A stretch of DNA of 64,000 nt, from assembly GCA_030148505.1 (NCBI GenBank), contig JASBTI010000041.1, positions 124,001 to 188,000 on the forward strand, read 5' to 3'. Shown here one piece after another: positions 29,596-37,261 of the stretch. The notes under the pieces were generated by a model, which saw only the letters and a list, made by a program, of their open reading frames with translations, searched no databases and had not been told where the DNA came from. The DNA comes from Rhodanobacter sp. Its GTDB lineage: Bacteria > Pseudomonadota > Gammaproteobacteria > Xanthomonadales > Rhodanobacteraceae. The translations under genes and the position numbers were made by a program. Positions within the stretch are counted from its first letter, which is position 1; every line of letters starts with the position of its first letter.

Positions 29596-30111
29596 ATGAA
29601 TAAGACCGTACGCGTCGCCCTGGTCGCCCTGCTCTGCGTTGGCGCGGCCGCATGTACCAAGAAGGAAGTCAAGTCGCCACCGCCGCCGCCGGCGCCGGAG
29701 GCTCCCGTCGCGCAGACCCCGCCGCCAGTGTCCAACGGCAAATACACCCCCGCTGATCTCGATACCGATGCCTGCCTACGTCAGCGCGTGGTCTACTTCG
29801 ATTTCAACAAGACCGAGATCAAGCCGGAGTTCCAGCAGATCATCGCCTGCCACGCCAAGTACTTGCAGGATCGCCCGACGGCACGTATTCGCCTCGAAGG
29901 CAATACTGACGAGCGTGGTACCCGCGAATACAACCTCGGTCTCGGCGAGCGTCGTGGCGATGCTGTCTCCAGTGCGTTGCAGGCTGCCGGCGGTTCGGCC
30001 AGCCAGATCAGCGTGATCAGCTACGGCAAGGAAAAGCCGGTATGCCGTGAACACAACGAGGCTTGCTGGAGCAAGAATCGTCGCGTCGATATCGTTTACA
30101 CGGCGCAGTAA
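29596..30111 (+). CDS. pal: Peptidoglycan-associated lipoprotein Pal
   Basis: An outer-membrane lipoprotein that binds peptidoglycan and TolB. It has 171 residues: a signal peptide with lipobox GAAAC (Cys20), a Pro-rich linker, and an OmpA-like domain with VVYFDFNKTEIKPEF and the diaminopimelate-binding region NTDERGTREYNLGLGERR. Paired cysteines in the domain may form disulfides. A good AAGGA ribosome site lies eight bases upstream. The stop overlaps the cpoB start by one base. Confidence 0.96.
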   Translation: MNKTVRVALVALLCVGAAACTKKEVKSPPPPPAPEAPVAQTPPPVSNGKYTPADLDTDACLRQRVVYFDFNKTEIKPEFQQIIACHAKYLQDRPTARIRLEGNTDERGTREYNLGLGERRGDAVSSALQAAGGSASQISVISYGKEKPVCREHNEACWSKNRRVDIVYTAQ

Positions 30112-30959
30112 TGGTGAAGTACCTGGCCAACAGTTTCACAGCCAGGTTCAGCATGGCGGCTGCGCTTGCAGCCGCCATGCTGTTCGCGTTTCCGGCGTGG
30201 GCACAGAACTCGAGGCTGAGTCTGGCAGATCGCGTTGCGATGCTGGAACAGCGTGCGCAGAACAAGGATCAAAGCGCCATCGGCATGGTCAACCAGATAC
30301 AGCAATTGACGGCGCAGGTGCGGCAGCTGGAAGGTCGGGTCGAGGAACTTCAGCATCATTTGCAGCAGCTTGAAGACAAGAGCAAGGCGCAGTACGTCGA
30401 TCTCGATTCACGCCTGTCCCGGCTCGAAAAGAGTGGTTCAGCAGCATCACCCGGCAGCAGTCCGGCGTCGACGTCCTCGGCGCCTGTCGCGGCAGTCTCT
30501 GTCAATCCTGCCAGTACAGCGTCTGCCAATACAGCCCCTGCCGATACCGGTGCCGGCAGTAGCGATGTAGCGGCTGCGCAAAGCAGTTACGACGTGGCTT
30601 TCAAGGGCCTGCAGTCGGGCGATTATGCGCAGGCGTCACGGGATTTTCGTGCTTTCATCAAGAAGTATCCCGACAATGCACTTACTCCCAATGCCTGGTA
30701 TTGGCTGGGTGAGTCGTATTACGTAACGATGAATTATCAGGTCGCGCTGCAAGCGTTCCAGCAGATCGTCAAACAATTTCCGCAGAGCGAAAAAGTGCCC
30801 GATGCCTTGCTCAAGGTGGGTTACTGCCAGTTTGAGCTGAAGCAGGTGGACAAGGCCAAGGCCACGCTGACGGAAGTAACCACGAGATATCCCGGCTCCA
30901 GCGCAGCCAGTCTGGCACGCGAGCGGCTGCATCGCATCCAGCTGCAGTCGGCCAACTGA
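30111..30959 (+). CDS. cpoB: Cell division coordinator CpoB (YbgF)
   Basis: A periplasmic protein that coordinates Tol-Pal with peptidoglycan synthesis by PBP1B in E. coli. The 282 residues have a signal peptide ending FPAWA before QNSRLSLADR, an N-terminal coiled coil (about 30-115, VRQLEGRVEELQHHLQQLE) that mediates trimerisation and TolA contact, a Ser/Ala/Pro-rich linker (about 115-160) and C-terminal TPR repeats (YDVAFKGLQSGDYAQASRDF, WYWLGESYYVTMNYQVAL). The chosen ATG overlaps the pal stop (TAATG). Confidence 0.93.
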   Translation: MVKYLANSFTARFSMAAALAAAMLFAFPAWAQNSRLSLADRVAMLEQRAQNKDQSAIGMVNQIQQLTAQVRQLEGRVEELQHHLQQLEDKSKAQYVDLDSRLSRLEKSGSAASPGSSPASTSSAPVAAVSVNPASTASANTAPADTGAGSSDVAAAQSSYDVAFKGLQSGDYAQASRDFRAFIKKYPDNALTPNAWYWLGESYYVTMNYQVALQAFQQIVKQFPQSEKVPDALLKVGYCQFELKQVDKAKATLTEVTTRYPGSSAASLARERLHRIQLQSAN

Positions 30960-30969
30960 GGGCGCTGCA

Positions 30970-31662
30970 GTGAGCGATAACGACGCGGGGATGGCGTCCG
31001 GCACCCTGTCCCCGGCGTCCCGCGAAAGTTTGCGAGTCACCGAGATCTTCCACTCGATCCAGGGTGAAGCCGATGCCGTCGGTTGGCCAAGTGTGTTCGT
31101 CCGCCTCACCGGCTGCCCGTTGCGCTGTGTGTGGTGCGACACCACTTATTCGTTTCAAGGTGGCGGCTGGCAGTCGATTGACGACATCCTGCGGGAAGTC
31201 GCCTCGCACGGTGCCCACCATGTGTGCGTAACCGGCGGAGAGCCCCTGGCCCAGAAACGCAGCCTGATCCTTTTGCAACGCCTGTGTGACGAGGGCTACG
31301 CGGTGTCGCTGGAAACGTCGGGTGCGCTGGATGTTTCCCCTGTCGACCCGCGCGTGCGCAAGGTGATGGATCTGAAGGCACCCGATTCGGGTGAGAGTGC
31401 ACGCAATCTATGGACGAATCTCGACCATTTGCTGGCGCACGATCAGATAAAGATCGTGATTGCCAGTCGGACCGATTATGAGTGGGCTAGTACCGTGTTG
31501 CGCGAGCGTCACCTGGCGCAGCGTTGCATGGTGTTGTTCTCCCCTGTCCATGGCGCGGTGAACCCACGCGAGCTCGCCGAGTGGATTATCGCCGACAAGT
31601 TGCCGGTGCGCTTCCAACTGCAGTTGCATAAGTTGCTGTGGAACGATGCGGCGGGACATTGA
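30970..31662 (+). CDS. queE: 7-carboxy-7-deazaguanine synthase
   Basis: A radical SAM enzyme converting 6-carboxytetrahydropterin to 7-carboxy-7-deazaguanine in queuosine biosynthesis. The 230 residues contain the 4Fe-4S motif CX3CX2C (Cys49, Cys53, Cys56 in LTGCPLRCVWCDTTYSF), preceded by FHSIQGEADAVGWPSVFVR, and the SAM-binding VTGGEPL. The start codon is a GTG with GAGGG upstream. It lies 10 bases after cpoB and before queC, the common tol-pal-queE-queC layout of this class. Confidence 0.94.
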   Translation: MSDNDAGMASGTLSPASRESLRVTEIFHSIQGEADAVGWPSVFVRLTGCPLRCVWCDTTYSFQGGGWQSIDDILREVASHGAHHVCVTGGEPLAQKRSLILLQRLCDEGYAVSLETSGALDVSPVDPRVRKVMDLKAPDSGESARNLWTNLDHLLAHDQIKIVIASRTDYEWASTVLRERHLAQRCMVLFSPVHGAVNPRELAEWIIADKLPVRFQLQLHKLLWNDAAGH

Positions 31663-31668
31663 AGCGAA

Positions 31669-31743
31669 AAGCGAGCGCGAGCAGAGAGAAACGGGTAACG
31701 GCAAATCGCGGTGTCCCGCTTTCCCTCTCGCCCGGGCTCGCTT
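31669..31743. repeat. Long imperfect inverted repeat between queE and queC
   Basis: AAGCGAGC (31669-31676) pairs with GCTCGCTT (31736-31743), and inside it GAGAG (31684-31688) with CTCTC (31725-31729) plus further short complementary blocks. It starts just after the queE stop and is followed by CTGTTTTA, so it could be a weak terminator or an mRNA-stabilising element. The rest of the 158-base gap shows no gene. Confidence 0.5.
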
Positions 31744-31820
31744 CTGTTTTATGCGCGCCGGCCTGTCTTGCCGGTAGCGTTTGCGGCCGGTGACCGGCTA
31801 CTCGGGACGGAACATACCTT

Positions 31821-32516
31821 ATGTCTGAAAACATCTTGCGCAAAGCTGTCGTTTTGGTATCCGGCGGCATGGATTCGGCCGTCACCCTCGCACTGGCGCG
31901 GGAGCAGGGCTATCAAGTGTATGCATTGAGCGTGGCCTACGGTCAGCGGCACCGGTCAGAGCTTGCGGCATCCGAACAGGTTTCGCGGGTGCTGGGGGCT
32001 GTGGAGCACAAGACGGTAAGCATCGACTTGCGCGGTATTGGCGGTTCGGCATTGACGGCAGATATCGATGTGCCGCTGGACACGGATGAGATCCGCAGCG
32101 CCAGTACGGTTCCGGTTACCTATGTGCCGGCGCGCAACACCATCATGTTGTCGATCGCCCTCGGCTGGGCCGAGGTGCTCGGCGCCCATGACATCTGGTG
32201 TGGTGTCAACGCCGTCGATTATTCGGGATATCCCGACTGCCGTCCTGCCTTCATCGCGGCTTTCGAGGGGCTTGCCAATGTGGCGACCAAAGCCGGAGTC
32301 GAAGGCTTCGGTTTGCGCATCCACGCGCCGCTGATGCGCATGAGCAAGGCCGACATCGCCCGTGAAGGGCAACGCCTCGGCGTGGATTTTTCAGCCACGG
32401 TCAGTTGCTATCGGGCTGATGACGCGGGGCGTGCCTGTGGCCACTGTGATGCCTGTCGATTGCGTGCACAGGGCTTCCGTGAGGCCGGGATGCTGGATCC
32501 TACACGCTATATGTGA
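31821..32516 (+). CDS. queC: 7-cyano-7-deazaguanine synthase
   Basis: It converts 7-carboxy-7-deazaguanine to preQ0 using ATP and ammonia in queuosine biosynthesis. The 231 residues show the PP-loop SGGMDS (14-19), the [14 protein letters not shown] and [14 protein letters not shown] motifs, and the C-terminal zinc-binding cysteines ([21 protein letters not shown]). It follows queE and precedes tRNA-Lys, although tRNA-Lys itself is not a queuosine substrate. Confidence 0.96.
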   Translation: MSENILRKAVVLVSGGMDSAVTLALAREQGYQVYALSVAYGQRHRSELAASEQVSRVLGAVEHKTVSIDLRGIGGSALTADIDVPLDTDEIRSASTVPVTYVPARNTIMLSIALGWAEVLGAHDIWCGVNAVDYSGYPDCRPAFIAAFEGLANVATKAGVEGFGLRIHAPLMRMSKADIAREGQRLGVDFSATVSCYRADDAGRACGHCDACRLRAQGFREAGMLDPTRYM

Positions 32517-32526
32517 GCACCTTTGC

Positions 32527-32555
32527 TTGTGCCACTGTCGGTCAGCCGGTAAAAT
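32527..32555 (+). promoter_or_regulatory. Promoter of tRNA-Lys
   Basis: TTGTGC (32527-32532), a 17-base spacer and TAAAAT (32550-32555), followed by a G/C-rich discriminator, end 24 bases before the tRNA. This fits a stable-RNA promoter under growth-rate control. Confidence 0.65.
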
Positions 32556-32579
32556 GGTCGGCTGGAGTTTCTCAATGAT

Positions 32580-32655
32580 GGGCCGTTAGCTCAGCCGGTA
32601 GAGCAGTAGACTTTTAATCTATTGGTCCCGAGTTCGAATCTCGGACGGCCCACCA
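32580..32655 (+). tRNA. tRNA-Lys (anticodon UUU)
   Basis: A 76-base cloverleaf with CCA encoded. The acceptor stem GGGCCGT pairs with ACGGCCC. The D arm is GCTC/GAGC. The anticodon loop CTTTTAA has TTT at 32613-32615, and the T arm is CCGAG-TTCGAAT-CTCGG. It is a single tRNA, with its own promoter and terminator. Confidence 0.97.
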
Positions 32656-32664
32656 TCTCTTGAC

Positions 32665-32694
32665 CCGCAAGGCACCCGCCTTGCGGTTTTTTTT
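32665..32694 (+). terminator. Intrinsic terminator of tRNA-Lys
   Basis: A perfect 9-bp stem CCGCAAGGC/GCCTTGCGG (32665-32673 with 32678-32686), a four-base loop and eight T residues (32687-32694), ten bases after the tRNA. Confidence 0.93.
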
Positions 32695-32969
32695 GTCTGG
32701 ATTTTGTGGCGACTCACCGGTCGGCCCATCCGCATGGCCGCTGCTCCCATGCATCACTTCCCCGGCAACGTAGGACCACCTCCGAGGCTTGGCTGGGCGG
32801 ATCTCGCGTGAACTTATGCGTTCATATTTCGCCATCGCGGACCCGCGAAATTCTTGACTTTGATGTTTGGTTTGTGCAATCACTGGATACGGGGGCGGCC
32901 ATAGGGCCGAGATTGAGGAGTCATTTGTCGTCGCTATAGGCGAAATCACGACCAGACAGGGGTGGTGCA
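32695..32969. other. Non-coding interval between tRNA-Lys and the pilus locus
   Basis: No convincing gene. An A/T-richer stretch around 32820-32885 contains TTGACT (32854-32859), a possible -35 of the pilus operon, but no good -10 follows at the normal spacing. I saw no direct repeat of the tRNA 3' end here, so there is no evidence of an att site. Confidence 0.5.
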
Positions 32970-33509
32970 ATGGATCATGCTAAAAGAACCTCATCCACAC
33001 GAAGCGCTGTGATAGCCCGAACAACTTGCGCGCTGCTCATCGGTAGTGCGATGGCTACGCTGATATGCAGCCCACTCCACGCTGCCACCTCGTCCACGAC
33101 CTTCACCGTCAACGCAAATGTATTGGCGGTATGTACGCTATCGGCCACCAATGTCAATTTCGCTAACTACGACGCGACATCAGCCACCGCCGACGACACG
33201 ACCAGTACGCTTACCGTGCTCTGCACCAATGGACAGGCCTACACCGTAGCGCTGAATGCGGGCCTCTCGGCTGGCGCCACCGTGGCGGCGCGAAAAATGA
33301 CAAGTGGCGCAAACCTGCTGTCGTATACCTTGTATACGGATGCGGGGCGAACAACCGTCTGGGGGGACGGAACCCTGTCGACTTCCACCGTGGCCGGAAC
33401 GGGTTCGGGAGCGGATCAGACGCTCACGGTTTACGGCCGAATCCCGATCAATCAGCACGTGCCTCAAGGTAGCTACGCGGACGATATAACGGCAACCTTG
33501 ACTTACTGA
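32970..33509 (+). CDS. Spore coat U-domain pilin, probable major subunit
   Basis: A secreted SCPU-domain protein (179 residues), the pilin class of archaic Csu-type chaperone-usher fimbriae. The N-terminal signal peptide ends at LHAATS. The mature domain begins TTFTVNANVLAVCTLSATNVNF with the paired cysteines of SCPU pilins (AVCTL, LCTNG), has YTLYTDAGRTTVWGDG, and ends with the strand SYADDITATLTY. It is first in the cluster, 11 bases before the chaperone gene, so it is likely the main shaft subunit (inference from position). An AGGGG ribosome site lies upstream. Confidence 0.88.
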   Translation: MDHAKRTSSTRSAVIARTTCALLIGSAMATLICSPLHAATSSTTFTVNANVLAVCTLSATNVNFANYDATSATADDTTSTLTVLCTNGQAYTVALNAGLSAGATVAARKMTSGANLLSYTLYTDAGRTTVWGDGTLSTSTVAGTGSGADQTLTVYGRIPINQHVPQGSYADDITATLTY

Positions 33510-33520
33510 GCGAGGTCGCC

Positions 33521-34246
33521 ATGCAGGGAAGGCCGGGTCTGCTGATCGTCGGGTTGGTTGCTGTATTGGCGGCAAGGGTGTCATTCGCTGGGTCCCTTTC
33601 GGTGTCGCCGACAACCGTCGAAATACCAAGAGCTGGCGGCATGGCGGTCCTCTATGTGACCAACCATGGTGTCCAGCCGATCATGGCGCAGGTTGAAGGT
33701 TTTGACTGGCACCAGTCGCAGGGAGTCGACCGCCTTGAGCCGAGCAGTACGCTGCAGGTCAGTCCGCCGATGGCGCGGCTGGAACCCGGGGAATCCCAAA
33801 CGGTACGAATCCTGGTAGAGCCCGTTGGGACCGAAGCCGGCGAGCGGGCGTTTCGTCTGTTGGTCAGTGAACTTCCGGATCCGTCCGAGGATAACCCGGG
33901 CAAAGTCCATATCCTTCTTCAGTTCAGCGTGCCGGTATTCGTCAACACCCCGTCTGGGGCGAAAGCCCGGCTCGCCTGGAATGCGAAAGTTGCGCAAGGT
34001 GGGTTGCGGTTGACGGCACACAACCATGGGCGTGCGCGAGCAAAGCTCGCCAAGCTGACCTTGGTGACTTCATCAGGAAAGCAGTTGAAGGACGCGCAGA
34101 ATGCACTGCACTACGTGCTCGCTGGCGCCAATAGGACTTGGACGTTCCGCTCCGCAGGCATTGCCGCAGGGGAGAGCCTGAGGATAAAGGGGGTAGATGT
34201 GCAGGCAGGCAAGCCGTTCGAGACAACCGTCGACGTGCAACCGTGA
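33521..34246 (+). CDS. Periplasmic pilus assembly chaperone, PapD-like
   Basis: A 241-residue periplasmic chaperone that would hold SCPU pilins by donor-strand complementation before they reach the usher. It has a signal peptide (to about residue 23) and the N-terminal Ig-like domain SLSVSPTTVEIPRAGGMAVLYVTN. The subunit-binding G1-like region is GERAFRLLVSELPDP with LLQFSVPVFV, and the second domain follows. It corresponds to CsuC of the Acinetobacter Csu system. It is tightly packed with its neighbours (11 bases before, 7 after). Confidence 0.9.
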   Translation: MQGRPGLLIVGLVAVLAARVSFAGSLSVSPTTVEIPRAGGMAVLYVTNHGVQPIMAQVEGFDWHQSQGVDRLEPSSTLQVSPPMARLEPGESQTVRILVEPVGTEAGERAFRLLVSELPDPSEDNPGKVHILLQFSVPVFVNTPSGAKARLAWNAKVAQGGLRLTAHNHGRARAKLAKLTLVTSSGKQLKDAQNALHYVLAGANRTWTFRSAGIAAGESLRIKGVDVQAGKPFETTVDVQP

Positions 34247-34253
34247 GGCGCTG

Positions 34254-36566
34254 ATGCGCGCCGTCACGTTGCATCTTCTGCTTGCGGCCATCTCCCTGTA
34301 TGCCGCTGCCGCTTGCGCCCACGTTTCCTTTGCCGCATTTTCCGCGAGTGATCGCCACTTCCTCCTCGAAGTATGGCTCAACGGGCGCAATAGCCATGTC
34401 ATCGCCCAAGTGGACAGGCATGATGGCGAGTTGTGGGTCAGCCGAGCCGAGCTGGCTGGGTATGGAGTTCGCTTGAACTCTCGGGACCCGGCGGGGAGAA
34501 ACATTCCACTGAATGCCCTCTCAGGAGTTCACGCAGTGGTCGACGAAAGGCGACAGCGTCTCATGATCACGACGACGAACGATCGACTATTTCCGCAGGT
34601 GTTCGATTTTAACCGTGGGAACCCATTGCCTGCCGCTGCTGCCGGCTCCGGATTGGTGCTCAACTACGCTGCCGTGGCGACGTCAGGAGACGGGTATGGC
34701 CCGATATCCGGCGGAGGCACCTTGTCGGCCACCGCGTTCACCCCCCATTGGCGATTGACGAGCTCGGGTTATGCATGGGCCAGACATGGCCAAACACGAA
34801 CCACCCGACTTGATACGGCGTTGATATTCGACGAACCCCATAGGCTGAGACAGTGGGTTGTCGGGGACAGCGTTTCGGGAGGGCTAGCTTGGTCCAGGTA
34901 CGTGCGCTTTGCTGGTATCCATGTTGCCACCGACTATTCGTTGCAGCCAGATATGCGGACTTTTCCGTTGCCCCAATTCATCGGGGCTTCAACGGTGCCT
35001 ACCGGCGTCGACGTCTACATAGGCCAGTCCAAGGTGCTGCAACAGCATTTTGCGCCTGGACCGTTCGAAATTCGCAATCTTCCCCTGTTGACGGGTAGGG
35101 GCGAGGCGACCGTTGTGGTACGTGACATCCTTGGGCGCGAGCAAGCACGAACCCTGCCTTTTTTTACCTCAAACCGGCTTCTGAAGCCAGGTCTCAACGC
35201 CTATTCGGTGGATTCCGGATTCCTGCGTCGCGCCTATGGCGAGCGAAGTTTCGACTATGGCGCTCCCGTGGTTTCGGCAACCTTCCGGCACGGGGTCAGT
35301 GATGTGCTGACCGTGGACTCCCACGGCGAGATAGCGCGTGACATCGCGCTCGCCGGTGGTGGCGTGACGTTTGCCATCCAGCCGTGGGGTGTTGTTCAAT
35401 TTGCAACTGCGGCAAGTTCGGGAAAAAGAGGGGTAGGTGGCCTTGTTTCGGCCTCGGTGAATAGCCAACTTGGATCAGTGACCTTGTTCGGGTCGGTAGA
35501 TGTTACTTCCCCGCGCTACGCCGATATCGGCGCGATCTATGGCCCTGTGCCACCGCGCAGGCGTGTCCAGGCCGGGATGACGACGACACTGGGTGAGCGC
35601 GGAAATCTCGCTTTTTCCTGGCTGAGTGTGGATGGTGGCTACTACACAGCACGACTGTTTTCGACAAGCTATTCGCGGTCGTTTGGGCGCGGCGCATTCC
35701 TTGGTGCAACCGCCCTGTACAGCCCAAGTGCCCGAAGCTGGGAGGGACAGGTATTTATGAGCATTCCCTTGGGTCGCCAACAGACAGGTTCTATTTCCAC
35801 CGGTGAGCAGAACGGGCATTTGACGGAACGTCTTTCCTTGAATCGACCGGCGTCTCCAGATGGCGGTTTCGGATACGGTGTCTCAACAACTCGGGGAGAC
35901 AACAACATCACGGAAGGTCAGGCCACATGGGTGGGTCAGCGCGGGGTTGTGGACGCGGCCGTTTCGTCAATCAATGGCGCGACGGCGGGACGTATAGGCG
36001 TTTCAGGTGCCGTTGTCATTATGGACGGATCAATGTTCGCGACGCGTCAGACGGGCGAGGCCTTCGCCCTGGTACGTACCGGCAGATCCGGAGTACCCAT
36101 ATATCGGGAAAACCGCGACGTCGCGGTATCCAATGCCGACGGCGTGGCGTTGCTGACGGGACTCAGTGCGTATGCGGAAAACCGGATTTCCATCGACCCC
36201 CGGGACTATCCGATGGACACCGTCATCAAAAAAACTTTCAGGAATGTGGTTCCACGCCGGGCGAGCGGAGTGCTTGTCGACCTGACTCCGAAGCAGCGAA
36301 ACCCCTTGCTGGTCACGGTGAGGCTATCCAGCGGCGATTTTCCCCCGGCGGGCTCTCGGGTTATTCTCGACGGCAGTGAAAACCCCTTGGTGATGGGTCG
36401 TAGGGGCAAAATATTCCTCCCTGATGCACCAGCGTCTATCTCCGGAACCATCGAGTTTCGGGGTGAAAGCTGTCGGTTTCAGGTATCCAGGCCAGTGTCC
36501 AGCAATGGGTTGATACCCACGGCCGGGCCGGTAACGTGCAGCCCCGGCAGCGACGATGAAAACTAG
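34254..36566 (+). CDS. Outer-membrane usher, FimD/CsuD type
   Basis: A 770-residue outer-membrane usher that recruits chaperone-subunit complexes and secretes the pilus. The signal peptide (to about residue 24) is followed by the N-terminal binding domain (FLLEVWLNGRNSHVIAQVDR). A 24-stranded barrel has an internal plug region (VPTGVDVYIGQSKVLQQHFAPGPFEI, LPLLTGRGEATVVVRD), then C-terminal domains with two cysteines (SCRFQVS, VTCSPG). The start at 34254 has GAGG just upstream. It is somewhat short for FimD but normal for archaic ushers. It overlaps the next gene by 11 bases. Confidence 0.92.
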   Translation: MRAVTLHLLLAAISLYAAAACAHVSFAAFSASDRHFLLEVWLNGRNSHVIAQVDRHDGELWVSRAELAGYGVRLNSRDPAGRNIPLNALSGVHAVVDERRQRLMITTTNDRLFPQVFDFNRGNPLPAAAAGSGLVLNYAAVATSGDGYGPISGGGTLSATAFTPHWRLTSSGYAWARHGQTRTTRLDTALIFDEPHRLRQWVVGDSVSGGLAWSRYVRFAGIHVATDYSLQPDMRTFPLPQFIGASTVPTGVDVYIGQSKVLQQHFAPGPFEIRNLPLLTGRGEATVVVRDILGREQARTLPFFTSNRLLKPGLNAYSVDSGFLRRAYGERSFDYGAPVVSATFRHGVSDVLTVDSHGEIARDIALAGGGVTFAIQPWGVVQFATAASSGKRGVGGLVSASVNSQLGSVTLFGSVDVTSPRYADIGAIYGPVPPRRRVQAGMTTTLGERGNLAFSWLSVDGGYYTARLFSTSYSRSFGRGAFLGATALYSPSARSWEGQVFMSIPLGRQQTGSISTGEQNGHLTERLSLNRPASPDGGFGYGVSTTRGDNNITEGQATWVGQRGVVDAAVSSINGATAGRIGVSGAVVIMDGSMFATRQTGEAFALVRTGRSGVPIYRENRDVAVSNADGVALLTGLSAYAENRISIDPRDYPMDTVIKKTFRNVVPRRASGVLVDLTPKQRNPLLVTVRLSSGDFPPAGSRVILDGSENPLVMGRRGKIFLPDAPASISGTIEFRGESCRFQVSRPVSSNGLIPTAGPVTCSPGSDDEN

Positions 36567-37056
36567 CGCTCCACTTCGCCGGGTCTGGGTACGTGCAAGC
36601 GTGCTGCTCTTGCTGATGGCACCGCTGCCGGCGTGGGCGGTGGCCTGCGGTACAGTGCTGAGCCCGGTCAGCGTGACGGCAAGCCCAGTCGATTTCGGCA
36701 CCTATAACGCATCTTCCGGTGCCGCAGACAACGCCAATGGAACAATTACGATTGCCTGCAAGATCGGTGCGGACGCCTTGCCCATTTTTGTTGTCAGTCT
36801 TTCACAAGGTCAGGCGCCCAGCTACAGCCCGCGGCTAATGACGGCTGGTGCGTCAAGCCTGATGTACAACCTCTATACCACCGCGGCCCATACTACGGTC
36901 TGGGGCGACGGATCGGCGGGGACCTCCACGCGGAGCAATGGTGGTCTCGTGGTATTGGGGTCGATCTCCTTCACCGTTTACGGGCAGATCCCCGCCTCCC
37001 AGTTCATCGCCGCGGGAGCCTACGCAGACTCCATTACCGTAACGGTAGTGTATTGA
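36556..37056 (+). CDS. Spore coat U-domain protein, possible tip subunit
   Basis: A second secreted SCPU-domain protein (166 residues) at the end of the pilus operon, where Csu systems encode the tip adhesin CsuE. The signal peptide ends at PAWAVAC. The fold repeats the pilin pattern: VDFGTYNASSG, TIACKIG, YNLYTTAAHTTVWGDG and a final AGAYADSITVTVVY strand. A. baumannii CsuE has two domains; here only one is present, so it may be a minor pilin or a single-domain tip. It starts inside the usher gene, implying translational coupling. Confidence 0.86.
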   Translation: MKTSAPLRRVWVRASVLLLLMAPLPAWAVACGTVLSPVSVTASPVDFGTYNASSGAADNANGTITIACKIGADALPIFVVSLSQGQAPSYSPRLMTAGASSLMYNLYTTAAHTTVWGDGSAGTSTRSNGGLVVLGSISFTVYGQIPASQFIAAGAYADSITVTVVY

Positions 37057-37170
37057 ATACTCCGTATGTGCTACGCCAACCCTGGTCCTGGGAAAATGTC
37101 GGTTCCGGGCTGCTGAGACCGTTTCAGCCTTGCCGCTTAAGGCTCGCACAAGCAGCAGTTTGCACCTGAG

Positions 37171-37228
37171 GACCCGTGCGCTGCGTCCGTCCCGAGTCGG
37201 GGAGGACGCGCCGCGATTCGCACGGGTC
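37171..37228. terminator. Inverted repeat between the pilus operon and the GH39 gene
   Basis: GACCCGTGCG (37171-37180) pairs perfectly with CGCACGGGTC (37219-37228), and the enclosed sequence forms a second stem (GCGTCC..CCC with GGG..GGACGC). Lying between convergent genes it may terminate both, but there is no U-run. Nothing else is evident in 37057-37261. Confidence 0.5.
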
Positions 37229-37261
37229 GTCTGAGACGTTGCCTGGCAGACCGGGTTTGCC

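Noticed and set aside
32614..32970. Minus-strand frame ending WWAVRDSNSGPID
   Set aside because: Its C-terminal part is the antisense translation of tRNA-Lys and its terminator, a well-known false protein in annotations.
32665..37056. Genomic island with an att site at tRNA-Lys
   Set aside because: I found no integrase, transposase or repeated tRNA 3' end; position next to the tRNA alone is not enough.
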